Assembly: GCA_030067835.1 (NCBI GenBank)
Contig: CP092441.1
Span: 1,178,001 to 1,242,000, forward strand
DNA from: Chakrabartyella piscis
GTDB lineage: Bacteria; Bacillota; Clostridia; Lachnospirales; Anaerotignaceae
Length of the DNA stretch: 64,000 nt
Direction of reading: 5' to 3'
Below are positions 7,471 to 16,405 of the stretch, piece by piece; position 1 is the first letter of the stretch; every line of letters begins with the position of its first letter. The notes below the pieces were generated by a model. The model saw only the letters and a list, made by a program, of their open reading frames with translations, did not search any database and was not told the DNA's origin. The position numbers and the translations under genes were made by a program.

Positions 7471-9894
7471 ATGGACACCAAGCAAACTGATTTATTTTAT
7501 ACAATCGCAAAATTCATCGTCAGCAAACGCAATTTATTTTTCCTGATTTTTACGCTCTTGGCTGTGGGAAGCGTGTACGGTGCTACCTTAACCCAAGTGG
7601 AAAATGATTTGGTGGGGTATTTGCCTGAGGACAGTGGCACCTCCATTGGGCTTGATTTGATGGACGAACATTTTGTCACCTACGCCACTGCCAAAGTGAT
7701 GGTCAGCAATGTGGATTTTGCCACGGCCGAAACACTGGCCACTGCCATTGAAACGATCCATGGGGTAAAATCTATGGACTTTGCCCAGGACGATGACCAC
7801 TACTTAGAAGCCAACGCCCTCATCAATGTCACCTTTGTCGGGGACGAAGAAAACGCGGATGCCCTGTCTGCCATGGACGAAATCCGCCAGCTGACCCAAG
7901 GCTATGACGTGTCCTTTGACACAGAGGCGGGCAATAGCAGTGCCGACAATTTGGCGTCGGAGATGAGCGCCATTATGGTAGTGGCTGTGGTGGTCATCGT
8001 CTTGGTGCTGGGATTCACATCCAAATCCTTTGCAGAAATCCCCATTGTGCTCATTACCTTGGGGGCGGCGGCTCTGCTGAACAAAGGGAGTAACTTCATG
8101 CTAGGGGAAATTTCTTTTGTCTCCAACTCTGTGGGCATGGTGCTTCAAATTGCACTGGGCATTGACTATGCCATTATCCTGTGCCACCGCTTTGCTGAAG
8201 AACGAGAACAGCTCCCCGCCCAAGAGGCTTGCACCATGGCACTCTCCAAAGCCATTGTGGAGATTTCCTCCAGCAGTTTGACCACCGTTTGTGGGCTTTT
8301 GGCCCTGTCTTTTATGGTGTATGGACTGGGGAGTGACCTATCTCGGTGTCTCATTAAGTCGATTTTTATCATCCTGTTTTGTGTATTCACCCTGCTGCCT
8401 GGGCTGTTGGTGGTGTGGAGTAAATTCATGGATAAAACCCAACACCGCAACTTTGTCCCCTCCATCGCATGGCTAGGGAAGCTGTCTCTGAAACTCCGTG
8501 CCGTGTTGTTGCCTTTGTTTTTGGTGGTGGCAGTGGGTGGCTTCTACTTCTCTCAACAGACGGAGTATCTGTTTTCCGTAGATGATTTGCGAGCCGCCAA
8601 TCCCAGCGAAAGCGATGTCCAAATTGACCGCATTGCTGATGTATTTGGCACCACCAACGGTCTAGCCATGATGGTGCCATCAGGCGATTACATAAAAGAA
8701 GCAGAGCTGATTGCCGCCCTTGAGGGCTATCCTCAGGTGGAAAGTGTGATGGGGCTTGCCAACACCGAAGCCATAGACGACTATCTGCTCACCGATTTGC
8801 TCAATGCCCGTGAGCTGTCTGAGTTGATGGATTTAGACTATGAAATGGCAGCACTGCTGTACTCTAGCTACGCCATCGACCAAGAGGACTATGCAAAACT
8901 CATCAACCAGAGCGACGAATACGAACTGCCTTTGCTGGACATTGTCCTCTTTGCCGTGGATATGCTGGACGACGGTTATTTTAGCTTAGACGAAGAAGAC
9001 GAAGCTGATTTACGTGAGCAGGCAGACGACATCCGTGATGGGCAATTGCAACTGGAAAACGAAGGCTACAGCCGCATTCTGCTGTCGCTGAACCTACCAG
9101 TGGAGGGTGCAGAAACCTATGCTTTTTTAGACACCATCACCGCCGTTGCAGGGGACTATTATGAAGAAGTCTATCTGGCAGGCGATGCCACCAGCTGTTA
9201 CGATTTGTCCAGCGCCTTTGGGCGAGACAATCTGGTGGTGAGCATTTTATCCGCCTTATTTGTGATGTGCGTGTTGCTGTTCACGTTCGGCTCTGTGGCT
9301 GTGCCTGTGATGCTGATTGTGGTAATTCAATCCGCTATTTTCATGAACTTTGCCTTCCCATACTTAAATGGCTATGGCATTTTCTTTGTGGGTTATTTAA
9401 CGGTGTCGTCTATTCAAATGGGCGCCAACGTGGACTATGCCATCGTCATGACCAACCGCTTTTTAGAACTGAGAAAAACCATGGATCGAAAGCAGGCGGT
9501 GATCACGGCCCTAGACCAATCCTTTGCCACGATTCTGACCTCTGGCTGTATTTTATCCGCCGCAGGCATTGCCATTCAGAATCTGTCCAGCGATGGTTCT
9601 ATCACCGTTTTGGGCGAGTGCATCGGTCGTGGTACGCTGATTTCCATGGCACTGGTACTGGTTATTTTGCCCGAAATTCTATACGTAGGTGATGGGTTTA
9701 TTGAGCGCACCCGCTTTGCCATGGGATGGGGGCGCAAGCCACAGAAAGTGACAGGCAAGGTCATGGTGAATGGTCATGTGAGTGGCTATGTGTCAGGGTA
9801 TATCAACGGCTTTGTCACAGGTACCATTGATGGAGAAATTGATGCAAAAATGACAAACCAAAAGACTATTGAGGAGCACAGCCATGAAGCATAA
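7471..9894 (+). CDS. MMPL/RND-family membrane exporter
   Basis: 807 residues from ATG 7471, which follows CGGAGG; the open frame starts earlier at a TTG without a ribosome site. Two similar halves each have a large extracellular loop followed by a bundle of membrane helices; each bundle carries the conserved Asp-Tyr-Ala motif (ALGIDYAIILCHRF near residue 228 and GANVDYAIVMTNRF near residue 655). This is the MMPL branch of the RND superfamily, which uses ion gradients to export lipids or hydrophobic compounds. The last 60 residues are a soluble tail with repeated Gly-x-Val-x-Gly steps (NGHVSGYVSGYINGFVTG). It overlaps the GLUG-protein gene by 11 bases, so the two are made together. Confidence 0.88.
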   Translation: MDTKQTDLFYTIAKFIVSKRNLFFLIFTLLAVGSVYGATLTQVENDLVGYLPEDSGTSIGLDLMDEHFVTYATAKVMVSNVDFATAETLATAIETIHGVKSMDFAQDDDHYLEANALINVTFVGDEENADALSAMDEIRQLTQGYDVSFDTEAGNSSADNLASEMSAIMVVAVVVIVLVLGFTSKSFAEIPIVLITLGAAALLNKGSNFMLGEISFVSNSVGMVLQIALGIDYAIILCHRFAEEREQLPAQEACTMALSKAIVEISSSSLTTVCGLLALSFMVYGLGSDLSRCLIKSIFIILFCVFTLLPGLLVVWSKFMDKTQHRNFVPSIAWLGKLSLKLRAVLLPLFLVVAVGGFYFSQQTEYLFSVDDLRAANPSESDVQIDRIADVFGTTNGLAMMVPSGDYIKEAELIAALEGYPQVESVMGLANTEAIDDYLLTDLLNARELSELMDLDYEMAALLYSSYAIDQEDYAKLINQSDEYELPLLDIVLFAVDMLDDGYFSLDEEDEADLREQADDIRDGQLQLENEGYSRILLSLNLPVEGAETYAFLDTITAVAGDYYEEVYLAGDATSCYDLSSAFGRDNLVVSILSALFVMCVLLFTFGSVAVPVMLIVVIQSAIFMNFAFPYLNGYGIFFVGYLTVSSIQMGANVDYAIVMTNRFLELRKTMDRKQAVITALDQSFATILTSGCILSAAGIAIQNLSSDGSITVLGECIGRGTLISMALVLVILPEILYVGDGFIERTRFAMGWGRKPQKVTGKVMVNGHVSGYVSGYINGFVTGTIDGEIDAKMTNQKTIEEHSHEA

Positions 9895-12800
9895 AAAGAT
9901 AGGTTCCAGTTTCCTAGCGGTTCTTCTTCTCCTCCAACTCATCGCACCTAGTTTGGTGTTGGCGGTGGAGACGGAAGAGGTAGAGACCATTTCTATTTCC
10001 AATGTAGAAGAATTTTTGACCTTTGCAAAAAACTGCACCTTCGACCAGTACAGCGCTGAAAAAACCTTTGTGCTGACTGCAGACATTGACCTGACAGGCA
10101 GTGAATTTCAGGACATCCCTGTTTTTCTGGGTACATTTGATGGGGATGGGCACACCATTTCTGGCCTACAAACCGACCTAAACAAAGACTATCAAGGGCT
10201 GTTTCGCCTGATAGAACAAGGTGCCACGGTGAAAAACCTGTCTGTCTATGGCGAGTTGCAATCAGAGCACAACTATATCGCTGGCATCGCGGCGCAAAAT
10301 TACGGTACCGTTTCAAACTGCATCTTTCGTGGCATGGTCAGCGGAAAAGGCTACGTTGGTGGCATTGCGGCGGTGAATACGGGCACGATTTCCAACTGCA
10401 CCACCTATGGTGGCGTGTTTGGTGAAAGCCAAGTGGGGGGCATTGTGGGCGAAAACCAAGGCACCCTATTTCGCTGTACCAATCGCAGTGAAGTGAACAC
10501 AGATTTAAGCAATTTTGTCTTTGCATATGAAGGCAGTCTCATTGCCAGCGTGGGGGCTTCTAGCACCAATGCCGGCACCATCACCGACATTGGTGGCATT
10601 GCAGGGCTCAGCGATGGCACCGTCCAAGGCTGTGGCAACCTTGCCACCGTGGGCTACCCCCATCTGGGCTATAACATCGGGGGCATTGTGGGCAATCAGA
10701 GTGGCTACATTGCTGATTGCTACAACTGGGGCGACGTCTATGGATGGAAGGAAGTGGGGGGCATTGTGGGGCAATTTGAGCCCTATATCGACACCACATA
10801 CACCACCTCTAAATTGGAGGATTTGCGTGAAGAACTGAATTCCCTCAGCGATTTGTCCTCCAATTTAATCGACAGTGCCGACAGCAGCGGGGATGCGGTC
10901 AGCGATCAAGCCACCGCTTTGAAGGATGCAGTGGGCGTGAGCCGTGATCATCTGGAGGAGTTGCTTGACCAAATCCAAGCCATTTTCGACGGCAACATCG
11001 ACCAGCTCAATATCATCAGCGATGCCGTTTCTCAGCTCATCGACGATTTGGTGCCTGTCACCGATAGCCTAGAGGTTGTTTTTGGTCAGATGGAGGATGC
11101 CTTCAATGAACTAGAAGATGGGTTCCTCAACTTGGAAGATGCCCTGGATGCCATGGAAGATGTGCCAGAGATTGCCGAAGATTTTGGCGATGATATGGAT
11201 GACGCTCTGGCCTATATGAGCAAGGCGCAGTCTGCCCTGAAAACCGCTGTGGATATTGACCTTGGCGCAGATTTAGCGTCGTTATTGGACGGCTTATCCA
11301 CTACGATTACCTATCTCAAACAGAGTGCATCCTATGCAAATAGCGCAATTTCCTCGCTGAACAAGGCGATGACACACCTGGATGACCTCCCAGATATTGT
11401 GGCGGATACCCTCGATGAGCTGGAAGATGCCATGGATTGTTTTGCCCAAGCATCCAGCGAACTCTCTGACATGGCGGATGCCCTGGAGGAGACGTCATCA
11501 CTGCTTTCCGATTTGGTGGACAATTTGGATGCCCAAGAGGAGGTGGAGTTTGTGAAAACAGATGACCAGTTCGACGACACCAAGGATGCCCTCTCTGCGT
11601 CGCTGGACGTGGTATCAGAGGAAATGGAGGGGATGCAAGATGCCATTGGTGATGGATCTGACGTGATATTAGACGATTTGGAGTCCATCAACCAGCAACT
11701 GTCCACCGTCAGCGACACCATCATAGATTTGATACAAGATGTCACCTCTTTCGATGACAAAGAAGGTATTTTTGAAATCACCGATGTGTCCACAGCCTTT
11801 GCGACGACAGCCACCATGGGTAAGGTGGCAAACTGCACCAACCGTGGCAACATTGATGGCGACATCAGCGTAGGCGGTCTGGTGGGTGCCATGTCCTTTG
11901 AGTATGGCCTGACCTTTGCAGAGGAATTGTTCGATTTTGAGGGGGATAAAACCCAAACTGCCACAAGAAACGCCCTAGCCATTGTGGAAGACGGGGCGAA
12001 TTATGGCAATGTCACTGCCAAAAAAGACGGCGCTGGTGGCATTGTTGGGATGCAGGAGTTTGGTCTTGTGATGACCTCCCTCTCCCAATCTCGTGTGGAA
12101 AGCGTGGAGGGCGATTATGTGGGTGGCATTGCTGGGCAATCCACCGCCATTGTCCGTGATTGTTATTCCAAAAGCCGTCTCAGCGGCAACGATTCTGTGG
12201 GTGGCATTGTGGGCTACGGCCTAGAGGTATATGGATGCTACTCCCTATCATCTGCTGTGGCCAGTGATGGTAGCGTAGGCGGTATTGCAGGGGGAATAGA
12301 CAGCGAAGACAGCGTTTTGCAAGCAAACTACTTTGTCAGCGATGTTTTAGGCGGTGTGGATGGTCTGAGCTATCAAGGCAAGGCGGAACCCATCACCTAT
12401 CAGGCTTTGCTAGAAGTGGAGGGACTGCCTAGCGTGTTTGGAAGTTTGTCCATCATTCTCTATCAAGATGAGGTGTATTTGGACACCATCACCGTCAACT
12501 ATGGCGACAGCTATGACGGGGCATTGCTACCAGAAATCGTCACCACAGATGGCCATTACGGCCTGTGGGAGGATGTGGACTTGACCAACATCCAAACGGA
12601 TATTGAAGTGCATGGTGAACTGATTCCCCTGTCTACCACACTGGCTTTTCACGGGGAAGATGGCGCCATTTCCATGGTGCTGGTGGATGGTTGTTTCACC
12701 CAATGGGAAGCGCTTCTGGTGACACAGGCGGAGGATGGCTATACCCTGTGCGTGGAGGGCGCATACACAACCATTTCCAAGGTGCGCATCTACAATACCA

Positions 12801-13048
12801 TGGGCGAGCGTGCCTATTTAGAACAGCTTGTAGATGGCGCTTGGCAACCATTGGAGAGCACTGTCGAAGGGCTTTATGTCACGGCGGAGTTGTCAAATCA
12901 CGATGGGACACCCATCACCATACGACTGGCAGAGCAAGCCCCAGCCCAGTTTAGCTGGTGGCTCGTTGGAGGGGCTGTCCTCCTACTGGCAGTGACCGTA
13001 TATGGAGTACGCAAAAAAACCAGTCGTCATAAAGCAACAACATCATAA
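9884..13048 (+). CDS. GLUG-repeat surface protein with inserted coiled-coil domain
   Basis: 1054 residues from ATG 9884 (GAGGAG 7 bases upstream). A signal peptide covers residues 1-27. About residues 80-300 hold GLUG-type repeats of about 25-30 residues (GGIVGENQGTL, GGIVGNQSGYI and similar), a right-handed beta-solenoid pattern. Residues about 310-630 are an acidic helical region with heptads and many Asp/Ser/Leu. GLUG repeats then resume to about residue 810 (GGIVGMQEFG, GGIAGQSTAI, GGIVGYGLEV). After a beta-rich part there is a single membrane helix (WWLVGGAVLLLAVTVYGV) and a Lys/Arg tail, so the protein is anchored in the membrane facing outside. Co-translation with the MMPL exporter suggests a partner that receives or guides its cargo; this is inference. 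Confidence 0.8.
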   Translation: MKHKKIGSSFLAVLLLLQLIAPSLVLAVETEEVETISISNVEEFLTFAKNCTFDQYSAEKTFVLTADIDLTGSEFQDIPVFLGTFDGDGHTISGLQTDLNKDYQGLFRLIEQGATVKNLSVYGELQSEHNYIAGIAAQNYGTVSNCIFRGMVSGKGYVGGIAAVNTGTISNCTTYGGVFGESQVGGIVGENQGTLFRCTNRSEVNTDLSNFVFAYEGSLIASVGASSTNAGTITDIGGIAGLSDGTVQGCGNLATVGYPHLGYNIGGIVGNQSGYIADCYNWGDVYGWKEVGGIVGQFEPYIDTTYTTSKLEDLREELNSLSDLSSNLIDSADSSGDAVSDQATALKDAVGVSRDHLEELLDQIQAIFDGNIDQLNIISDAVSQLIDDLVPVTDSLEVVFGQMEDAFNELEDGFLNLEDALDAMEDVPEIAEDFGDDMDDALAYMSKAQSALKTAVDIDLGADLASLLDGLSTTITYLKQSASYANSAISSLNKAMTHLDDLPDIVADTLDELEDAMDCFAQASSELSDMADALEETSSLLSDLVDNLDAQEEVEFVKTDDQFDDTKDALSASLDVVSEEMEGMQDAIGDGSDVILDDLESINQQLSTVSDTIIDLIQDVTSFDDKEGIFEITDVSTAFATTATMGKVANCTNRGNIDGDISVGGLVGAMSFEYGLTFAEELFDFEGDKTQTATRNALAIVEDGANYGNVTAKKDGAGGIVGMQEFGLVMTSLSQSRVESVEGDYVGGIAGQSTAIVRDCYSKSRLSGNDSVGGIVGYGLEVYGCYSLSSAVASDGSVGGIAGGIDSEDSVLQANYFVSDVLGGVDGLSYQGKAEPITYQALLEVEGLPSVFGSLSIILYQDEVYLDTITVNYGDSYDGALLPEIVTTDGHYGLWEDVDLTNIQTDIEVHGELIPLSTTLAFHGEDGAISMVLVDGCFTQWEALLVTQAEDGYTLCVEGAYTTISKVRIYNTMGERAYLEQLVDGAWQPLESTVEGLYVTAELSNHDGTPITIRLAEQAPAQFSWWLVGGAVLLLAVTVYGVRKKTSRHKATTS

Positions 13049-13161
13049 AGGTCGAAAACCCACGGCGTTTTCAACATTGACAAGGCTATCCGCCTATATC
13101 TCCTAGTAGCGTTAGCGTGCAAGAACCCTTGTACCATCTCTGCAAAGCAGTGTGGTGCAAC

Positions 13162-13205
13162 CCTCTATCTTCCCATAGCCCATCATCGATATGGGAAGAT
13201 AGAGG
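13162..13205. repeat. Perfect 16-base inverted repeat (hairpin)
   Basis: CCTCTATCTTCCCATA and TATGGGAAGATAGAGG are separated by 12 bases. It sits in the 13049-13451 gap between the GLUG gene and the mobile element. No T run follows, so it may be a processing or recombination structure rather than a terminator. Confidence 0.7.
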
Positions 13206-13293
13206 ATGGGGCATCCAAAGGGGCTCCGCCCCTTGGCACACGATTTTGCTTGCAAAGTCTAGTGTGTTATACCTTCCCCACCGTCTGACGATG

Positions 13294-13349
13294 AAAAGGG
13301 CTGGTACGGAACTCTGCCAAGTAGCAGAGAAGCCGTACCAGCCCTTTTT
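13294..13349 (+). terminator. Strong terminator after the MMPL/GLUG operon
   Basis: AAAAGGGCTGGTACGG and CCGTACCAGCCCTTTTT form the outer stem, with an inner CTCTGC/GCAGAG stem, followed by T residues. It could work on both strands. Confidence 0.8.
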
Positions 13350-13359
13350 GTCGTTAGTA

Positions 13360-13405
13360 GCCTAGCGTATGATTGCAATGCCCCATCTGCAATCATATGC
13401 TAGGC
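13360..13405. repeat. 18-base inverted repeat near the element's left end
   Basis: GCCTAGCGTATGATTGCA and TGCAATCATATGCTAGGC pair except at one position, with a 10-base loop. It lies just outside the stop of the XRE gene and could mark the left boundary of the mobilizable element. Confidence 0.6.
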
Positions 13406-13451
13406 GAAGAAGGTGGGGGAGGTATATACAAGCCCCGTCTCACCGCAGTGA

Positions 13452-14318
13452 TTAACGTCTCTTGCGCTTCCCTTTGCCGTGTCTAGGCATTTGTCTTGCT
13501 CCACGCTTCGAACTACGCTCTAGCTCCTTCATGCTCGTTCTCATGTCCTTAGGTATGCGATTTATAAAGCTGGCCAATACAAGTTTCTCTTCTTCAGAAA
13601 CATCATCAGGGTTGATGCCATACATTTTGCACGTTAAATGTACTCGCTGTTCTACCTCGCTTTCGGGCATGGTAAGTGCCTCGTTTACGACGGCTTGCAT
13701 CTGTTCCACGATAGAGTCGGTATCTGCTGTGGTAGTATCCGTCTCGTGGTCTTTCTGGATGCCTTTCAAAATGACCGCCAAATGCTCATAGATGGACTTG
13801 GTGAAATACTCGTGTTCATCCACATGAGCGACTTTCAATGCCTCCACATAGAGGTCGGGAGATTGCGGCGCATGAGTAGCCTCTATTTGCTTGCGAGCTG
13901 CATCAACGTAATTATTGATGTGTTGAATCTGCATGCTGGCGATGCGGTCAACGTAGATTTCCATGTCAACCATTAAGTGGGGGAATGTTGGATGCTTTAA
14001 TAATTCCGAGAGAAGTCGCTTGTTCATTGGAGTACCAGCCAACACTTCCATCGCTTCATCATCCAGTCCCAGAGCAAGTTGCTCTGAGGCTGGATATTTT
14101 TTTGTCTCGATGATGCCCAGCAAATAATCAGTAGGGACTGCGTAAAATTGCGCCAAAGTTACGATGCTAAGTGGGCTGATGTCCCGTTGTTCATCCCCCT
14201 CATAATTACCCAATGCGGACTTGGAAATGCCTGTCTCCTGTGCCAACTGCTCTAGGGTTAGCCCTCGTTCTGTCCGCAAATCCTTTAATCGCTCTCCTAA
14301 AGTCAGCTTTACATACAT
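13452..14318 (-). CDS. XRE-family regulator of mobile element 1
   Basis: 288 residues from ATG 14318 with GGAGGG upstream. Residues 5-65 are a Cro/C1-type helix-turn-helix (LKDLRTERGLTLEQLAQETGISKSALGNYE) ending with YLLGI. The rest is a long helical domain and the C-terminus is very basic (GARQMPRHGKGKRKRR). It is divergent from the primase/helicase genes and a perfect palindrome lies in the shared upstream region, so it most likely represses its own promoter and controls element replication or transfer. Confidence 0.82.
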   Translation of the reverse strand: MYVKLTLGERLKDLRTERGLTLEQLAQETGISKSALGNYEGDEQRDISPLSIVTLAQFYAVPTDYLLGIIETKKYPASEQLALGLDDEAMEVLAGTPMNKRLLSELLKHPTFPHLMVDMEIYVDRIASMQIQHINNYVDAARKQIEATHAPQSPDLYVEALKVAHVDEHEYFTKSIYEHLAVILKGIQKDHETDTTTADTDSIVEQMQAVVNEALTMPESEVEQRVHLTCKMYGINPDDVSEEEKLVLASFINRIPKDMRTSMKELERSSKRGARQMPRHGKGKRKRR

Positions 14319-14347
14319 TTCTCAGCCCTCCGTCTGCTTTTTCTACC

Positions 14348-14378
14348 ATTATAGCACAATTTCCACGAACGTGGAAAT
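14348..14378 (-). promoter_or_regulatory. XRE promoter and palindromic operator
   Basis: ATTTCCACGAACGTGGAAAT (14359-14378) has perfect 9-base arms around AA. On the minus strand TATAAT lies at 14348-14353, so the palindrome covers the -35 region of the XRE gene. This fits autorepression. Confidence 0.75.
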
Positions 14379-14487
14379 CTCTTGTTTTTCACCCTGAAAT
14401 CCAACTTTATGGACATACGGGAAACCCTCTTCTTTTTTGTTACGATGTCTATACCTTGCAAGGTCATTCTGAACGCAGGAGGACATG

Positions 14488-15099
14488 ATGAATTTATTTC
14501 AAACACTAAAAGAACAACTTACCACCCATCAGGTGGCGGAATACTACGGGCTCACGATTGGACGCAATCGTATGGCCTGTTGTCCCTTCCACCCTGATAA
14601 AACCCCGTCTATGAAGCTTAACGACAGCTATTATTACTGCTTCGGCTGTAGTGCCCACGGAGATGTGGTGGATTTGGTGGCTGGCCTACTAGGGCTTAAG
14701 CCTTATGATGCCGCCAAACAGTTGGCCAGCGACTTCGGTATCTTGGAGGATAGCACCCTGATGCCAGCAGTATCTAAGCCAACCCCAAAGAAAAGTATGC
14801 GGATGATGGAGCAATTGTGTACCACCTATTTGACCCACTACCTATTGCTCTTGCGAGACTGGGAGCAGACATATTTGCCCAAGACGGCAGAAGATGGACT
14901 GGATTGGCGCTTTGCCATCGCCTGTCATGACCGCTCTTACGTAGAGCACCTACTAGACTGCATGGACGATGACCCAACCCAGATGACCCAGTGGATGTTG
15001 GACGAGGGGATTGTCAACAAGTTGCAGAAAAAGATTGACCCATATTTGAGAGAGGAGGGATACCATGCACGACACTCTACCACCACGTTGGCTCGATGA
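14488..15099 (+). CDS. CHC2 zinc-finger primase-like protein
   Basis: 203 residues if started at ATG 14488, which has AGGAGG at 5 bases; the ATG at 14485 is closer than usual. Residues 12-70 match the DnaG-type CHC2 zinc finger: CCPFHPDKTPSMKL, then YYCFGCSAHGDVVDLV, with Cys-His-Cys-Cys ligands. The remainder is helical and has no TOPRIM domain, so it is a primase zinc-binding accessory rather than a full DnaG. It overlaps the D5-like gene by 35 bases. Role: start of element DNA replication with the next gene. Confidence 0.83.
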   Translation: MNLFQTLKEQLTTHQVAEYYGLTIGRNRMACCPFHPDKTPSMKLNDSYYYCFGCSAHGDVVDLVAGLLGLKPYDAAKQLASDFGILEDSTLMPAVSKPTPKKSMRMMEQLCTTYLTHYLLLLRDWEQTYLPKTAEDGLDWRFAIACHDRSYVEHLLDCMDDDPTQMTQWMLDEGIVNKLQKKIDPYLREEGYHARHSTTTLAR

Positions 15100-16360
15100 T
15101 AAGAAGATTTTGGAGTCCCTCTTCTGTGAAGATTTTTTGACTGCTTACCCCATGATTGCCATCAACGGCACACTGTTCACCGTAGAAGGCAGAGTCTCTG
15201 ACGAGATGTGGGTGCGTCGAGAGATTTATCGGTGGCTCCGACCAGTGATGCCATCGGGGCTGGCGAAACGCAGTCAGACCCTACTGGATGCCATCCGTTT
15301 GGACTGCTATCAGCCCAACTTACCCCTACAACGTGACCGCATCCATGTGGCAAACGGCACCCTCTTTCTGGACGGCACCTTCGCTGAGACCAAGGAATTT
15401 TGTCGCAACCGCCTCCCTGTCGGCTACAACAGGGAGGCTCCCAACCCAGAGCGGTGGCTTCTATTTCTGGCGGAACTGCTCCACCCAGAGGACATCCCCA
15501 CCCTCCAAGAGTTTATGGGTTACTGCCTGATTCCCTCCACCAAGGGGCAGAAAATGCTCCTCATCACGGGCAAAGGTGGCGAGGGTAAAAGCCGCATCGG
15601 GCTGGTGCTTCGCTCGCTACTGGGGGACAACATGAACACGGGCAGTCTGTCCAAAGTGGAGACAAGCCCCTTCGCCCGAGCCGACTTGGAGCACCAGCTT
15701 CTCATGGTGGACGACGACATGAAGCTGGAAGCCCTCCCCCAGACTCACTACTTGAAATCCATCATTACCGCAGAACTACCCATGGATTTGGAACGCAAGG
15801 GAAAACAGAGCTATCAAGGGCAGTTATACGTCCGCTTTTTGGGGTTGGGTAACGGCAATCTCCAGTCCCTTTACGACAGAAGCGTGGGCTTTTTCCGTCG
15901 GCAGATTCTGCTCACCACCAAGGACAGAGACCCCGAACGAAAAGACGACCCCTATCTGGGGGAGAAATTGCAGTCTGAGGTGGAGGGCATCCTTCTCTGG
16001 TGTCTCACGGGCTTACATCGTCTAATTGCCCAGAATTATCAGTTCACCATCAGCCAGAGGGCGCAGGAAAATCTCGAGGTCTCCATGGCCGATGGATGCA
16101 ACGTGGCCGACTTTATGACCTCCGAGGGCTACATCAAACTGGACTGGACAGGAGAAGCCAGCTCCCGTGACCTGTACCGTGCGTACACAAACTGGTGCGA
16201 GGACAACGCCATGAAACCACTATCCCAACGGAGCTTCTCCAATCATTTGAATGAAAATACCGCCAAATATGGGCTAGATTACAACAATAACATCTATATC
16301 GGTGGAAAGCGCAGAGTCAGGGGGTATCACGGTGTCCAGATTATCGATGAATTTTTATGA
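15065..16360 (+). CDS. D5/P4-type replication ATPase (helicase)
   Basis: 431 residues from ATG 15065 with GAGGAGGG upstream. Central Walker A motif LLITGKGGEGKSRIGLVL (about residues 167-184), Walker B LLMVDDDM and a sensor region FLGLGNGNLQSLYD place it in the superfamily 3 helicases linked to phage/plasmid primases (P4 family, DUF5906-like). The C-terminal part looks like a winged-helix DNA-binding domain. Together with the CHC2 protein it makes a split primase-helicase that could let the excised element replicate. Confidence 0.82.
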   Translation: MHDTLPPRWLDDKKILESLFCEDFLTAYPMIAINGTLFTVEGRVSDEMWVRREIYRWLRPVMPSGLAKRSQTLLDAIRLDCYQPNLPLQRDRIHVANGTLFLDGTFAETKEFCRNRLPVGYNREAPNPERWLLFLAELLHPEDIPTLQEFMGYCLIPSTKGQKMLLITGKGGEGKSRIGLVLRSLLGDNMNTGSLSKVETSPFARADLEHQLLMVDDDMKLEALPQTHYLKSIITAELPMDLERKGKQSYQGQLYVRFLGLGNGNLQSLYDRSVGFFRRQILLTTKDRDPERKDDPYLGEKLQSEVEGILLWCLTGLHRLIAQNYQFTISQRAQENLEVSMADGCNVADFMTSEGYIKLDWTGEASSRDLYRAYTNWCEDNAMKPLSQRSFSNHLNENTAKYGLDYNNNIYIGGKRRVRGYHGVQIIDEFL

Positions 16361-16405
16361 TGTGTACGTACGTACGGATGCCACAGGATTGGAGGATGAT
16401 TTCAC

